From Gymnorhina tibicen (Eukaryota; Chordata; Aves; Passeriformes; Artamidae), in contig VXAZ01009501.1 in assembly GCA_013399875.1 (NCBI GenBank), positions 1 through 64,000 on the forward strand: a stretch of 64,000 bases of DNA. The letters run 5' to 3'. The number at the start of each line of letters is the position of its first letter. The first letter of the stretch is position 1. A model generated the notes under the pieces. It made no database searches. It was not told where the DNA came from and was given only the letters and a program-made list of their open reading frames with translations. Made by a program: the position numbers and the translations under genes. Below, piece by piece: positions 25,431 to 40,300 of this stretch.

Positions 25431-26024
25431 TTTTGCTGATATTCAACAGAAGGAAACTGCTGCTACACTTAGCTGTAATTTTTTTTCGGTACTGATATGA
25501 AATTCATGGTTTAGAACAGTCTGCATCGTGCTTGTTGTAAGTGATGCTTTATGTAATCATTCTGCCTGAGGTGTATTGTGAACATATGAACGTCGAATGT
25601 GAAGCAGTAAGACACAACAGAAATCTCTTCTCTTCTGTTAACCTCTTCTGTGCTGCTGTAGATTTTCAGTGTTCCTAGAGCACAGAAAAATCTCATTATA
25701 TGAAAAGCTAATAAATAATACTTCCAAAGAGGTAAATTCCAAAGAAGTAGATGCTTTCTATTCTGTCATGTGTGGTCTCTCCAGGTGCCACTACCTACCA
25801 TAAAAATGCAAATGATTTACAGCATCTTTCAATACATAAAGGCATTAGCATTCTCTGCTGCTGAAGAACTGAATATTAGGTTTGAAAATAAATTATGCTT
25901 ACTTGAAACAAAAAAAAAAACAAACCAACTTACGGAATTTATGAAACTCATGGCCTTTTCCACTACAGAACTGTAAAATCTCTGTGTGTAATAAAACCAG
26001 AAATACTTGGATCAAGGATATACA
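25431..26024. other. Intergenic stretch, no gene seen
   Basis: AT-rich unique-looking sequence between the duplication arm and the solo LTR; a poly-A run lies at about 25909-25920. No gene is recognised. Confidence 0.45.
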
Positions 26025-26030
26025 GATGAA

Positions 26031-26570
26031 GAAGGGGCGGTCAATAGCTAACTCATATAAGCACAGTTAACTATTAGGAGACGGCAAATGTTAATTCCAA
26101 CAGCAAATGTAAATTACAAAAGCTAAGAAGCCGGATTCGCCCTAATCTTGTCAAGATGGAGGGGACAAGGATCATCTCAGAAACTGCAGAATCATTCCCC
26201 AAAGGACTACGCATGCCCCAGGGAGAAAGGTGAAAAGTGCATCGTGAAGAAGACCACTTATCCTCATCAGAAAGACCCCCGAGGAAGAGGAGAGGGCTTC
26301 CTCAGTGCGACCACCAGGACACACAGCGCATGCGTGGCACGTATGCTAATGATATTAATGACTTCTGAGAAATAATGTGTATAACCACACCTGTCCCAAG
26401 GAATGTGATGAATATTCATGATTTAACCCATTATACTGCGTTGTAGGGAGCGCTGGGGTGTGTGGTTTTGGAGGAGCGATCCCCCCACACCCAGCGCGCT
26501 GAATAAAGCAAATACCCACTTCTCTGACTGTCTCTGAAGTGCCTCCTAGCCCGGTTTGGGCCGAGTCACA
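26031..26570 (+). mobile_element. Solo LTR of an endogenous retrovirus
   Basis: The segment behaves like an LTR. It has a long U3-like part, a TATA-like 'gtgtataacc' near 26380, a polyadenylation signal AATAAA at 26502-26507, then a short R-U5 ending 'gagtcaca'. GATGAA occurs directly before it (26025-26030) and directly after it (26571-26576), a fitting 6-bp target-site duplication. With that choice the left end lacks the usual TG, so the exact boundary is uncertain. No gag, pol or env sequence is present. Confidence 0.6.
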
Positions 26571-26576
26571 GATGAA

Positions 26577-29500
26577 GGTTAAGAGATGTGAATGTCCTTG
26601 TAATACGGTTGTGGGTTCTTTTCTTCTAGGTATGATGAGAAGTTTGTAGGGATAGGGAGAGCTTGGGGGGAAAACATCTGCAAAAAGCAAAATCTAGCTT
26701 GGACATGAAAGAAAACTTTCTAGGTGCTAATTGCTAGGTTAGATGTGTCTTGGAAAGCTGGGATTCCTTTTTTTCAAGTCACAAAGGAGAGTTATAACAT
26801 CTCTGTTAAATTTTTGTCATCCTTAATCCAGTTAGAATACGTGAACAGTAGGTTGCTGAGGTCCTTTCCACCACTACTTATACATTCCTGGTATGTGAAC
26901 CACCATTTACTGATGAATGCCGCCATTTACTGACCATTTGCTGATTCTTCTGGAGTGTAAGAGTGTTTTGAAAGTGGCAAAGATTTGAGTGCATGGATGA
27001 AGAACTTGAATTAAATTGTAAGTCTGCTGGGGAGGTAATACAGAACAGAGTACCAACACAATATGCTTGTGAAACCTTGTGTTGTTGAGCAGATGGTCCT
27101 CTGCATTTTGCACAAGCTGGCACTTTGTCAGGGTATGTGGCTTCTTTCATAGCCCTGAATTACCACAGACAAACAACAGGATTATCTTACACTTCTTTAT
27201 AACTAAATGGATTGACACCTCTGAAAACAAATAGACGAGTACTAAAAAATTTGTCTGATGTATTGAATTCGTCTCATCAAAGTGTCAAGACCTGTCATGC
27301 ACTGTCCTGAAGACCTTTCCAGACTAAATGAATTTCCATATTGTTCTGTAGTCTCACATAATGCCCAGTCTTTATGGTTTATAGTTATGCTACACTTAAT
27401 GAGATGCTATGCCAGTATTTCTGTACTTTCTCTAGAGTAAAATTCTAGGAGATTATTCTGCAGTACCTTAAAAAAAGACATGAGCTGCTAAAGCACATAT
27501 TTGTGGCTCCTAGGCTTTGTTTCCAGCTGATTTTTTACAGGTGTCTTTTAAAATAGCTTGATACCAGAGGAAGCAGAGGGAGAACATGGAGGAGGTAGCC
27601 GTGCCATGTAGCAAATTAGCACCTGGTGTTTCTTGGACCACGGATTGAAAACTAAATTTATGGCAGAAGGTTTTAAATTACATCTGGTGGGTTTTTTGTT
27701 TAGTTTTGTGTTTGTTTGGTTGGCTTTTAAAAATATGTTAAATTTAGTTGCTGAAGTAATCTAATTTCTTCTTACCTTTAGGTAACTTAGGAAGGTATTA
27801 AAATGCCCAAGTGGTTGCAGAGGCGCATCCAGTAGATTATTACTCATTGTACACCAAGAATTGCACCGGAGGGTTCTGAGAGCAAGAAGTGAGAAAAGTG
27901 GAAGCATTTTATTATGCTGTGTGCGCAGAGACAGATGCCGTGCTGGGTAGGTAGTGTTCTGATTTTTTTTAAGAAAATGCTGATAGGCTGGTCTTTGGGC
28001 GAAAAGAATAAAGGCCAGGGAATAAGTCATATAGGTGTTGCTTACCAGTCTATAAGGCAAATAACAGGATAGCTTGTGAGGTTTTTGCAAGATGAAGTCA
28101 GAGCACTCTGAAAAGTAACCACAACAAGCAATCAGAGGCCCAGTAACTGCAGTAAAACATGGCATGATGCAGGTACAAGAGGAACTAAAGGACTAACTAA
28201 GGAACTCACCAGAAAGCTAACAAGAGGACAAGCATTGACTGAAGTTATAGAAATAGTTGTGAAAGGGACAGACAGGCAGAGCAGAGCTGAAAGGAGAGAA
28301 AAATTTTAGGGCATGGATGAAATGCTGTTGTGCACAGACTAAACAGTAAGGTCACTCTTGAAGTCTTCCTTAGCAGCATATTATTGACAGTTTAGAAGAA
28401 AGAATTAATTGGGCATTCAGAATTCTTCCTAGCTTGCAGTAAGGTCTTCATACATAAAAATGATAATGCAAATTGGTCTGAAGTTACAGTACTGTTATTT
28501 CTTGATTTGAAAGAAATTTCCTTGCATTCTAATATGAGATTCTTGAATAAATAAGCTTATCTTTTTAGCAATGTTAGAATGAGAAAATAATTTAAAAAAC
28601 ACTTAATTACTCTTGCACATTTTAGGGAAAAAAAAAAAGGAGATCCTAACAGGAACAAAGGGCTCCTGTAAGGCTGTAGGCCCAGGAAGGAGAAACTTCC
28701 ACTGATTATATATAAAAAGTGGATACTGCCAAACATCCTTCCCCCTGAATGTAATGTCAGGACTTCTGATGTTCTGTTTTGCTGCTGTTGCAATCACTGT
28801 TAATAGTTTTGCTACAAATGACACAAAAGTGATGGTAACAGCTTTTCCTGTGGTGCATCCTTTTCTGTTGACATGTTTCATGGTTGTTGTTCAGTCCCCT
28901 CCACACTTGGTTGGGAGCCAGACCTGTGCATCTCCTTGGTGACTGTCTGGGCTGAAGGCTTTGGGCTCTGCCTTCTGTGGCACAGAGGGGAATTGCCAAC
29001 CCTCTAGGATTGGAAACCAGGATTCCTCAGGGTTTGCACGCTCCCTCATCGGTACAGAAGTTGGAAGGAATATTTTGAATGTATCTTTTTCTTGTGGAAG
29101 TTGATACTGTTTCAGCTCCTTCAGATACTGGGCTTCTTACAAAAACAATTTCCTTATTACTGTTACTGTCATTAACACAACTACACGGAATTATTAGATA
29201 CAGAATTATTTGTTGTTAATAAAAGGCAGTTTAGATATTAATAATCTTTGCTAGCTGTCGTGCCTAACAGTCTACTCTAGAAATAATAGTGCAACTGCAT
29301 CCAGGAATAATATTAAACCTGAAAGGGTGGCAGGTTCATTAGCTTATCAAAGAAACTTCCATTATGAAGGGTCATGTGGAAGAAATGTGATAAAGACTCT
29401 CTATAGGAAATGCACCATTGATCTGGGCAAGCATGATAATAGGTCATAATATAATAATAAGATATGATAATGGATGTAGTTCCTACCTCCTTGGATATGC

Positions 29501-30954
29501 AGGCACTCATTATGAGACAGAGAATCAAAGAAATAAGACTGACATTAGATTACCTAAACACACAGGGAAATAACTGTTAATAGGGAATTTTTGAAGTGAC
29601 CTGTGATAAAACATGTAGGAGATGAATCTTATTGAAACTAAACATTAGATGAAATCACTGTTGGAGGTTTATCTGGGATCTTTCAAGCTACTGATCAGGA
29701 AAACATTCTTTCCAGTATAGACTGCAAAACTTGCTCTTTCAGAACTGTCATGTGTAAACTGCAGTTTCTGTAGAGAACATGGAGCAGGAGGTAAAACTCT
29801 ATTTCTAGCAGTAAAATCCAGTGAAAAATCCTTTTCTGTATTGTTTTACATTGATTTTCTTAAAGCAGGACAAATGATTTATCTGCTTGTCTCTTCTCAA
29901 ATGTTTTAAGCCAGTTATCCAGTTGAAAATAGGATATAAAATCTGAGTATCTTTGTCTACCAACTACTTATATCAAATACTTACATACATAATGAGTTTT
30001 AGATCTCTTGGCTTTTACTTTCTGCTTTTTCCCCAAATAATATAATTGATCTGCAAGAACTCAATGTAGTGCTGTTTGGTATTTTTTTGGGGAAGTAATT
30101 GAATGCAGGAGTGTGCACTTTTTTGCTTGTTCAGCATGAGAAAATGCACACTGGGAGATCTACCAGTGCTCCTGAGGATAGGCTAAAAGCCAAAGGAGTT
30201 TTGATTAGCCAGAAAAATTATCTGAAATCAATCAGGTAAAATAATCATGGATTAGTTAAAAAAAAATAAAAGGGAAAGGGAAAAACACTAAAACAGTGAA
30301 CAAAAAACTGTCTAGGCTGCATTTTCACAGTTCAAAAAAAAGTACAATATACCTGGAAACTTTACAGAAACTGAAACAGAGCATCAGCCAACCACATGAT
30401 GTGGTAAAAAAGGAAATGAGTCATGTGTGAATATGATTTAAAGGAGTGCTGTTTGTAAGACACAAGAGGCAACTGTTTTATTTACTGCAGTGAATGCTCA
30501 GGGTATTGCCTCTGCTTTGTGACTTTGTCTTCTAAGGAGGACATAAACAGATGAGAGTATATGGAAGAAAATAATGTAAATAAGGGACCTGTGAATTTTA
30601 TTAGGTATCAGCTGTCAGAGAAACCTTGAGAAGTCCTCTGCAGTGACAAAGGCTTCACAGCGAGGAAAATGCTGCCACCAAGAGCAGGAAAAAGAAATTA
30701 TTTTGGTTTTCAGGCAGGGTTGTTCTGATGAGCAATTTGGAGAAAAAAAATAAAGAACTCCAAGTGTTTAAACATGAAAACAGCCTGCCAAGCTATCTAA
30801 ACTCTGCTCCTGGAATTAAGTTCAAAATATTTGTCTGGAACAGCGCCAAAGTAGATGTGATCCTGCACAAGATCGGGAAGCTGGCAGAGGTGCCTCGGGG
30901 ATGTTCTTTACAGCCCCTTTTTGTCTAGTNCGTGGTGTGTGGTGGCTGTGGTGC
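26577..30954. other. AT-rich intergenic stretch
   Basis: No gene is recognised. The longest frame is 134 codons on the minus strand (27761-28165). It has no motif I know and no credible splice or promoter context, so I do not call it. No transposable element was identified by eye. Confidence 0.45.
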
Positions 30955-30981
30955 GGGGGGGGGGGGGGGGGGGGGGGGGGG
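30955..30981 (+). repeat. 27-base poly-G run
   Basis: An uninterrupted G run preceded by an ambiguous base (N) at 30930 in GT-rich sequence. It can form G-quadruplex structures and is error-prone for sequencing, so its length should not be trusted. Confidence 0.85.
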
Positions 30982-31574
30982 AGGGGAATTGGTTTAGGCC
31001 TCACCATTATTACTTAAAAAGCAGCCACCGATCTTTCGATGTCACCTGCTTGGTTTGTTAGTCATTTTTGTACGCATGAGCTGTCATCAACGTGCTGAGG
31101 GTTTTGATAACACATATGCCACCAGCTGTAAACATTGCAGGTTGCTCGTGCCCGGTTCCACAGAAATAGAACTCTTACATCACAGAAAAGTATAGGTTTG
31201 GCTTTATTTGTAATGTCAAAATGATGAAGAAAAGAAAAATCAGCTGGTTCAGTAAGTGCAGGGAAAATCTCATAAAAAACAACTGAGCTAAATGAGGAGG
31301 ATGCAGTCTCAGAGCAATATTCCTTCACTGCTCTGCCTTGAAACATGCCAGGCAGGAATAACTCTAACAATGTTTTAGAAGACTTTTGCCACAAGCAGGG
31401 GTGTTTTAAACACATTCATCCCGTTGCAGTGTGCCTCTTACAGTCCCCTGCTCAGTCTGTGCAGCTCATTAGTCAACTAATGCAAGGATTGCACCAGCCT
31501 GCTTGAGATGAGATGGTCACATCCACACTGTTCTAGTGGGTTTAAACAACAGCAACCACCAAAAAAAAAAAAAA

Positions 31575-31599
31575 NNNNNNNNNNNNNNNNNNNNNNNNN
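31575..31599. other. Assembly gap (25 N) within a poly-A run
   Basis: Twenty-five N flanked by long A homopolymers (from about 31560 to 31620). It is probably a short homopolymer gap of nominal length; the true length is unknown. Confidence 0.95.
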
Positions 31600-31899
31600 A
31601 AAAAAAAAAAAAAAAAAAAAGAGTCATTTCCTGGACTGGCCAATTTTATTTCTGAATGAGGTATCCCAAAATCCACGAATACGACCAAAATACTGGTAAG
31701 GCTTTGTAAGGATGACAAAAACTCGGGCTCTGAACGGGAATAACGTCCAGGCAAATTGTGCAGCAACTGCCGTCCTGCTGATCTTACCTGCTTCTGTAAG
31801 TTTGACACGAAAATATGGGGGAGGAGGATAAAATAAAATGAAAATAAAAATATGTGCCCCAAGCTCAGCCAAGGCTAAGGTAAAAGACACAGGCATCAG

Positions 31900-32290
31900 C
31901 AGCAGGACGGCGTCCGCCTCGGGAGGATGCCGGGGGCAGTGCGGCTAAAGATGCGCGGTGAGGGGTCCCTCCTCCATGTCTCCCTCCCCAGCTGCAGCGG
32001 GGCAGCCGCTGCCTGATGGCCCTACCCGAGCCTCCTCGGAGGCTTGTGTGTATTTTTAAATTTATATATATATATGTGTGTGTGTATAACTATACACACA
32101 CACGCACACACACAAACATGTATATATATACATATATAGGCTGTCCTGCCCCAGCGGAGCATCCCCCTCGAAACATCGCTGCCGCTGCCCTAAAACCCGC
32201 GGCGGAGCTTCCCCTCAAGGAGAGCCGGGGGGAGCGGCGGGGCATCACCCCCGGCCGCGGCGCCAGGGGGATTTTTCCTTTTAACCAAAA
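31900..32290. promoter_or_regulatory. CpG island C, probable RFESD promoter
   Basis: CpG-dense sequence (cggcgtccgcctcg, cccgcggcggag, ccccggccgcggcgcc) beginning about 2.7 kb upstream of the first identifiable RFESD exon on the same strand. It probably contains the RFESD transcription start and a 5' exon. A TG/CA dinucleotide hairpin interrupts it at about 32062-32140. Possible donor sites exist (for example after 31956), but none can be chosen from sequence alone. Confidence 0.55.
32062..32140. repeat. TA/TG/CA dinucleotide tract with hairpin
   Basis: Alternating TA, TG and CA runs. Bases 32076-32088 and 32091-32103 are perfectly complementary (13-bp stem, 2-base loop). Alternating purine-pyrimidine DNA of this type can adopt Z-DNA or a cruciform. 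Confidence 0.8.
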
Positions 32291-34802
<2,512 letters not shown>

Positions 34803-34859
34803 TAGAGTTAAGCATAAAGTCGGCTGCATGAATTAATATGGTGTTCTGCCATGTTTCAG

Positions 34860-34894
34860 ATGAAGGAGGCCCTTTATGTCGCGGAGAAATAGAG
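34860..34894 (+). CDS. RFESD: RFESD middle coding exon (35 bases)
   Basis: This tiny exon lies between acceptor 'tttcag' (to 34859) and donor GTATGT at 34895. Joined to the preceding exon it completes His61 and reads H-E-G-G-P-L-C-R-G-E-I-E, the conserved loop of the Rieske fold (human: H-S-G-G-P-L-H-L-G-D-I-E). Reading phase is preserved exactly on both sides, which strongly supports the call despite the length. Confidence 0.88.
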
Positions 34895-35017
34895 GTATGT
34901 AAGCAAAATAAAAATAATGCAGAGGCATGGAGTCATGTGGAAACTCTGACGGATTTTTTCTAATGCTTTTATCTGAACATAATATTGAAAAAAAACCCAG
35001 TTGTATACATATAATAG

Positions 35018-35395
<378 letters not shown>

Positions 35396-35990
35396 GTCAC
35401 GGCCAGAAAGCGGAATCCTGGGGAATGCAACAGTGAAAAATATTTGCTGGGAAATAAAAATGTACTGTGCTGTGAAGATTGTCTCCAAATTAAATTCCAG
35501 TGTTAATGTTATGTTAAAGCATTGAAATGCATAGAAATGACTAAGATAAGAAGCCCTGGACTGACAGAAATGTGACTGATCTTGTGCCGAGATTTTTTTT
35601 GCACTTGCATTACAAAAAAGACTTAATTACAGCAGAGTGCCTCATAATATTTGATATTTTGCTAGCACTATTTTAAATTTTAAGAGGGGATGTGGTATAT
35701 TACGGCTTATAAAACTTACTACATCGTTTAAGGTAGATAGTCAGGTGTAAAGGTTATCTTTATATACTTAACAGTTGATAATTCTAATGCCTTTGGTAAA
35801 AATTACATGGAAATATTTAACTTTTGAGGTATTTGTGTGATCTCTAGGTGTTTATTAAGTGCCGCAAAGGGAAGCACAGAACTTTAGCACATTTTGGTGC
35901 ACTCTTTCGTGCCTGTTTGTGCATTACTACCTTGAGTACATAGAGCTATTCATTTTCCTTGTTCTCACTGAACTCCTCTTGTTAGTTCAT
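35396..35990 (+). other. RFESD 3' UTR, approximate
   Basis: Sequence downstream of the stop. A canonical AATAAA at 35453-35458 lies only about 60 bases after the stop and an ATTAAA near 35489 follows, so a short 3' UTR is possible. The real end is not determinable and the downstream limit given is arbitrary. Confidence 0.4.
35453..35458 (+). terminator. Candidate polyadenylation signal of RFESD
   Basis: AATAAA 58 bases after the stop codon, followed about 10-25 bases later by GT-rich sequence (gtactgtgctgtgaagattg), a suitable downstream element. Confidence 0.45.
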
Positions 35991-36313
35991 TGAATAATGT
36001 GGCAAGGATTTGTTATGGACAGCTTGTTCTTCCTGATTCTCTTGGTTAAAGAAGGAGCTGTTTGGTGTGGTATGTGATGTAGTAGCCCTTGGTTTTTTTT
36101 TTTCGATTTATTTATTGTAACCACATTTTTATACATTCGTTTGAAAAAAAATGTGCTTTCTGTGTAGAGGCAAAACTTATGATTTTCTCTGTGTGTTTGC
36201 TGTACAATCTCAGACCTGCCCCAAAACCCTCTCCCAGTGAAGTTTCTCTCTAAGCTCTGCTGCCCTCCGGGACATGGTGGGTTCTTCTGTTCAGAGGCAC
36301 CCTGTGAACACTG

Positions 36314-36440
36314 AGCATCACAGAAGCATTGAGGCTGGAAAACACCTCTAAGACCATCGAGTCCAACTGTTAAATCAGCACTGCCCAGCCCACCACTAAA
36401 CCATGTCCCCAAATGCCACATCTACACGTCTTTTAAATAC
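36314..36440 (-). repeat. CR1 LINE 3' fragment (antisense)
   Basis: It shares with 5502-5642 the order 'catcacagaa', 'agaccatcgagtccaactg', 'cactaaaccatgtcc' and 'acacgtcttttaaa'. It is the same CR1 subfamily as that copy, 5'-truncated. Confidence 0.85.
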
Positions 36441-36844
36441 ACCATCCTGCACGGCTGCAATTTTCAGCACGGTTTTTTTTTGTGTGATTTGTTGGCTTTT
36501 TGCAAAGTTCATTCTTAGTCAGGCTCAGTTTCAAATGCCTGGTCTTCACCTTTAAGTTTCTCTTGTGTGTGCAGCAGGCTGGCTTGCTTTTAATGTATGT
36601 CACGGGTAACTAGGCCTGTGTCAACACTGTTGTTCATACAACGATGTTTAGAAGTAGTGAGGCAAAGGGAAGAATCAAAGGAAAATTTGTGCCCCATTGA
36701 TCACGTTGATTGGAAAAAAGCAAAGCACACAATTAATTAATTTTACCACATCGAAATTGAGAGAACCCCCTCTGATCATGCCTCCTTGACATGATTTTTG
36801 TGGTCGACAGGGGAAAAGCACCTTGAAAGTGCTGTTGAGCTGAC
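36441..36844. other. Intergenic, no gene seen
   Basis: Short stretch between a CR1 fragment and the solo LTR; AT-rich with no recognised feature. Confidence 0.45.
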
Positions 36845-36850
36845 CTATCT

Positions 36851-37355
36851 TGTTGTTGTGCCTGTTTTCTTGCGGTGGCATGGCAGGCCGCAACTTTCCT
36901 GAGAGCGCCGCAGGACATTCCTAGGGAGAGTGGGAGAACCACTTTCCCGCAGCCTTTCGGCAGCCCGAGCTATCTCAGTTAATTGTCGGCTCACAACAAC
37001 GCGGTGGCGGTAAAGGAGGCGAGAAGGCTCTTGCATGGAGACTGCAGCAGGTCTTTATTCCATGCTAACTCTCCAAGGCCTAGGACCAGCACACGTGCCA
37101 GCCCCCATAGGCAGAGGGCTGGCACATGGCTAGAGCCCAGAGAGAGAGAAGCTGGTGGCTGGCTGAACTCCAAGGCAGAGAGAGCGATTCCGGGATTCAC
37201 AGTCCCTATCTTGGGGAACAGGGGGGTGGCACAAGGGCGGAGTTAGGATAACAGAGACAATAGGGAGAACCTGAGGGAGTGGTTTGGACTAGAGATGGGG
37301 GAAGGGGAAGGCCACATGGAAAGGCAGGCAGGGATATGGATAGGGGTCCACAACA
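36851..37355 (-). mobile_element. Solo LTR (ERVK-like) with 6-bp target-site duplication
   Basis: On the minus strand the element starts TGTTGTGGACCCC and ends with CACAACAACA, giving proper TG...CA inverted ends. CTATCT flanks it on both sides (36845-36850 and 37356-37361); 6-bp duplications are typical of beta-retrovirus-like (ERVK) elements. The polyadenylation signal on the minus strand is at 37059-37054, leaving a U5 of about 200 bases. Length is 505 bases. No internal viral genes flank it, so it is a recombined solo LTR. Its intact ends suggest a fairly young insertion. Confidence 0.85.
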
Positions 37356-37361
37356 CTATCT

Positions 37362-40300
37362 CAGTTCTGTATTTTATAAGAACTACAGCACAGAAATGCT
37401 TTTGTTGTCATCCTATTCCTCCTCCTCTCACTGACCACTCAGCCAGCCAGTGCCAATGATCAGATGCAAATGCCTGCCTTCTGTTAGATGAATCACATCC
37501 CGACTATCTGCTAGAGAACACTTTTATGTACTGACCAATTCTGTGATTTGTTGGGGAGTTTTTATTGCTATTTTTTTGTTTGCTTTAAAATGAATATGTC
37601 GGCTTCTCCTCTTAAAACCACAGCGTAGAGGGCAGGAAGGTGGAGCAGGTACCTTCCTGCTATCTACCCCAGCTGATGCCCCAAGGGGTTTGGGTGTCGT
37701 GAGGGGGATGGAGAATTGCTGCCCTTCCCTCCCTCCTCGCCCAACTACCTGCACCTGTGATTAAACCTGGCCACAGACATCGTGTCCTAGTGAAAGTTAT
37801 GGATCATATTAAAGGAGAGTATTGCAAGATCTTCAGCTATGCCTGCATTGGCTCACTGATTGTTGAGATGGTACTTTTAATGACATTTTTTGAAGTAGTG
37901 CATTACTAGAAATTGACTCTTTAAGTTAACAAAGATACGGTTCAGTTTAAGAAAGCACGAACTCTGAACAAAATGCTGTTGTCTGTATGACATTTAGAAG
38001 AGTACTGGTAATAGGAAGTTTTATTTGAAAGCTTCATGGACGTGTTCATACTAGCGGAAGAGTGATCATGATTTTGCAGAATTGCCTTTACTGGCTAAAA
38101 TTCAGCGAGTGTTTATTCATGGGCTTGCTCTTAATCATATGGAATAAATGCAACTGCATGTCCAGGCATAGGTAAATCCTTTTTCTTCAGTACTTCTCAG
38201 GCATAATAACTATCTGCAAGCTTTTCCAGTTGTTTTAGTTTTTTTTTTTTTTTTGTCAGTGTTCTTTCCCAGGAAGATTGTATTAATTTAACATCTAAAA
38301 TTTCCCCATTAGATTTTGTTCCCCTCAATTTTCCTGTTGATGATCACAGGAGGAACAGAGAATTATTAACTTAGGCAGCTGTGAACAAAGCAGGGAAGGT
38401 TGGTGGGCTGTTAGTTTTTTATTTTATTTTCCACTTTTTCTTTTCTCTTTTTTTCTTTTTTCTTTTTTCCTTTTTTTTTTTTTTTTGACAGCAAAGAACA
38501 AAGCCTTCAGCATGTTAAAGTCTCTTCCTTTAAAAAAAATACATAAACTATTCTGAGCTTTGAAGTGCTAGACTATGCACCTAATTTGAAAATAATTTAA
38601 ATATTTAATGTCCTATAGTTGAACATTCTGAGTCTCTAATGTTTCCAGCCCTTTCTAGGTCCCCAGTTATACTGGTAAGAGTGCATGAAGACATGGAAAG
38701 CACAGGTGTTGTCCTGAAAGGGAGCCAGTCAGGAGATTTTTTGTGAGGGACGGAGGGGGAATGCGGGGGGATCGCAGATGTGCTGGGAGGGCAGCACCAA
38801 AGCTGGATGAGGAGTGTCCGTACGGGAAAAAAGAGAAGGTGCTGATTCTCACAAGGGAAAGGAGACTTAGGTGGGGAAAACCAGGAAACGCAGCAAAAGG
38901 CACTTTTGGGAGCAAGGACGCTGAAGCAGCGTGAGGAGATCGGGAGCCGTCCAGGGTAGCCCTGGAGAGGTTGGAGTGAGGCTGGGACGTGGCTGCTCGC
39001 AGTCAGGGACTGACAGCGGGACGGGGAGGGGGAACGAGGAGTGGCTAAATCAAGGCAGTGATGCTAAGGTGACATTCAAGGGACAATGAAGAGACAGAAG
39101 GAATGAGTAGCTGTGGGCAAGAGGTCAGTGAGTCAGTGGCTGGATAATTACCGCTTCCTGGAGGGACGTGTTAATGACAGAGATCAACCAAATAATTCTG
39201 GAGGAGTGTTTGGTTTGTCTTGGCGGGGAGGGGGAGAGGTTTAGTTTAATTTGACAAATGAACAAACACCATCTGTTTTTTCATCACAGATCAGTCAGGC
39301 AGGGAGCAGAGAAATACATTTTATGCTTTGGAATGAAAATTTTTGTGATGATTCTGCAAGACATTCAGGGTCTGTAATAAGCAAGCAGCTTGAAGACAAT
39401 AAGTAAGGTATGTTTATCCTATCATGGAAACATCTTTTCAAGAAAGACAGGTGAAAACTATGTAGCAGTTTCAAGTGCAGCGTGAGCCTTGACCTGATGC
39501 ACCTGCACTGCAAACCTTGATTAGACAGTACTGACTGTATGGCGGGGGCTGTCCCTTTCCTTCTGTTTGTAGTGCCTTGTGCAGCGTTCCCCTGGCTGCA
39601 CTCGGTGTTGCACTTTAAATTAAGGACCCCTTCAATATAAAAGGTGCCATTAAGTTGGAACTGAGAAGTTCATTATTGAGCGTATTACTTGGGGGAGAGC
39701 AGTCTTTGCCGGATGGCAGAACACAGGGAGAGAAAAATATGCCTTCTGTAGGAAAATAATTTTTAAAACTGTCTTTCATTGTTGAAGCCCTTTTCAATAG
39801 CTTTGTGCAGTTCCTAAATTCATACTTAATACTGGAATGAAATCAGTTCTGAATTTTGCATCTCTGGTTTCTGAAATGATCAGAAGTATCTCACGTCGTT
39901 CCCTTGCTGGGGGTACAAACGTGGACTGTGAGAGTCAGCGTTCACCGACCCCCATCACTCTGCCCCGCTGGCTTGGCAGCTGCTTTCCAAGGATAGTGGG
40001 GGAAGCAGGGGATGGAGAATGGAAATAATATCAGTGGAGAGGTGCTTCAGCCTCTGCGTGTGTGTGGGGAGGCTGCCCTTTGCTGGCAGAGCCGTGGGAG
40101 AGCTGCTGCCACAGCAGACTCGACCACTGGGGTCTTCCCCTACCAGGCTGCTCCTGAGGTATCTGGGGTCCGTGGTTTTCTGCTGGGCCAGTGAATTCAG
40201 CCAGCTCCATCAGCAGGTGAACAGGCACCGTGCTGAGGGAGGCAGGAGGAGTTCAGTGAGGCTTAAGGGGGTGTGATAAATTGGGTTGGTTCTTTGAACT

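Noticed and set aside
27761..28165. 134-codon minus-strand frame
   Set aside because: Composition is plain and no motif, promoter or splice site supports it.
37356..37366. 11-base match ctatctcagtt also at 36970-36980, which would imply a 375-base element
   Set aside because: The match lies inside the LTR. The pair at 36845 and 37356 flanks proper TG...CA ends and gives a consistent 6-bp target duplication.
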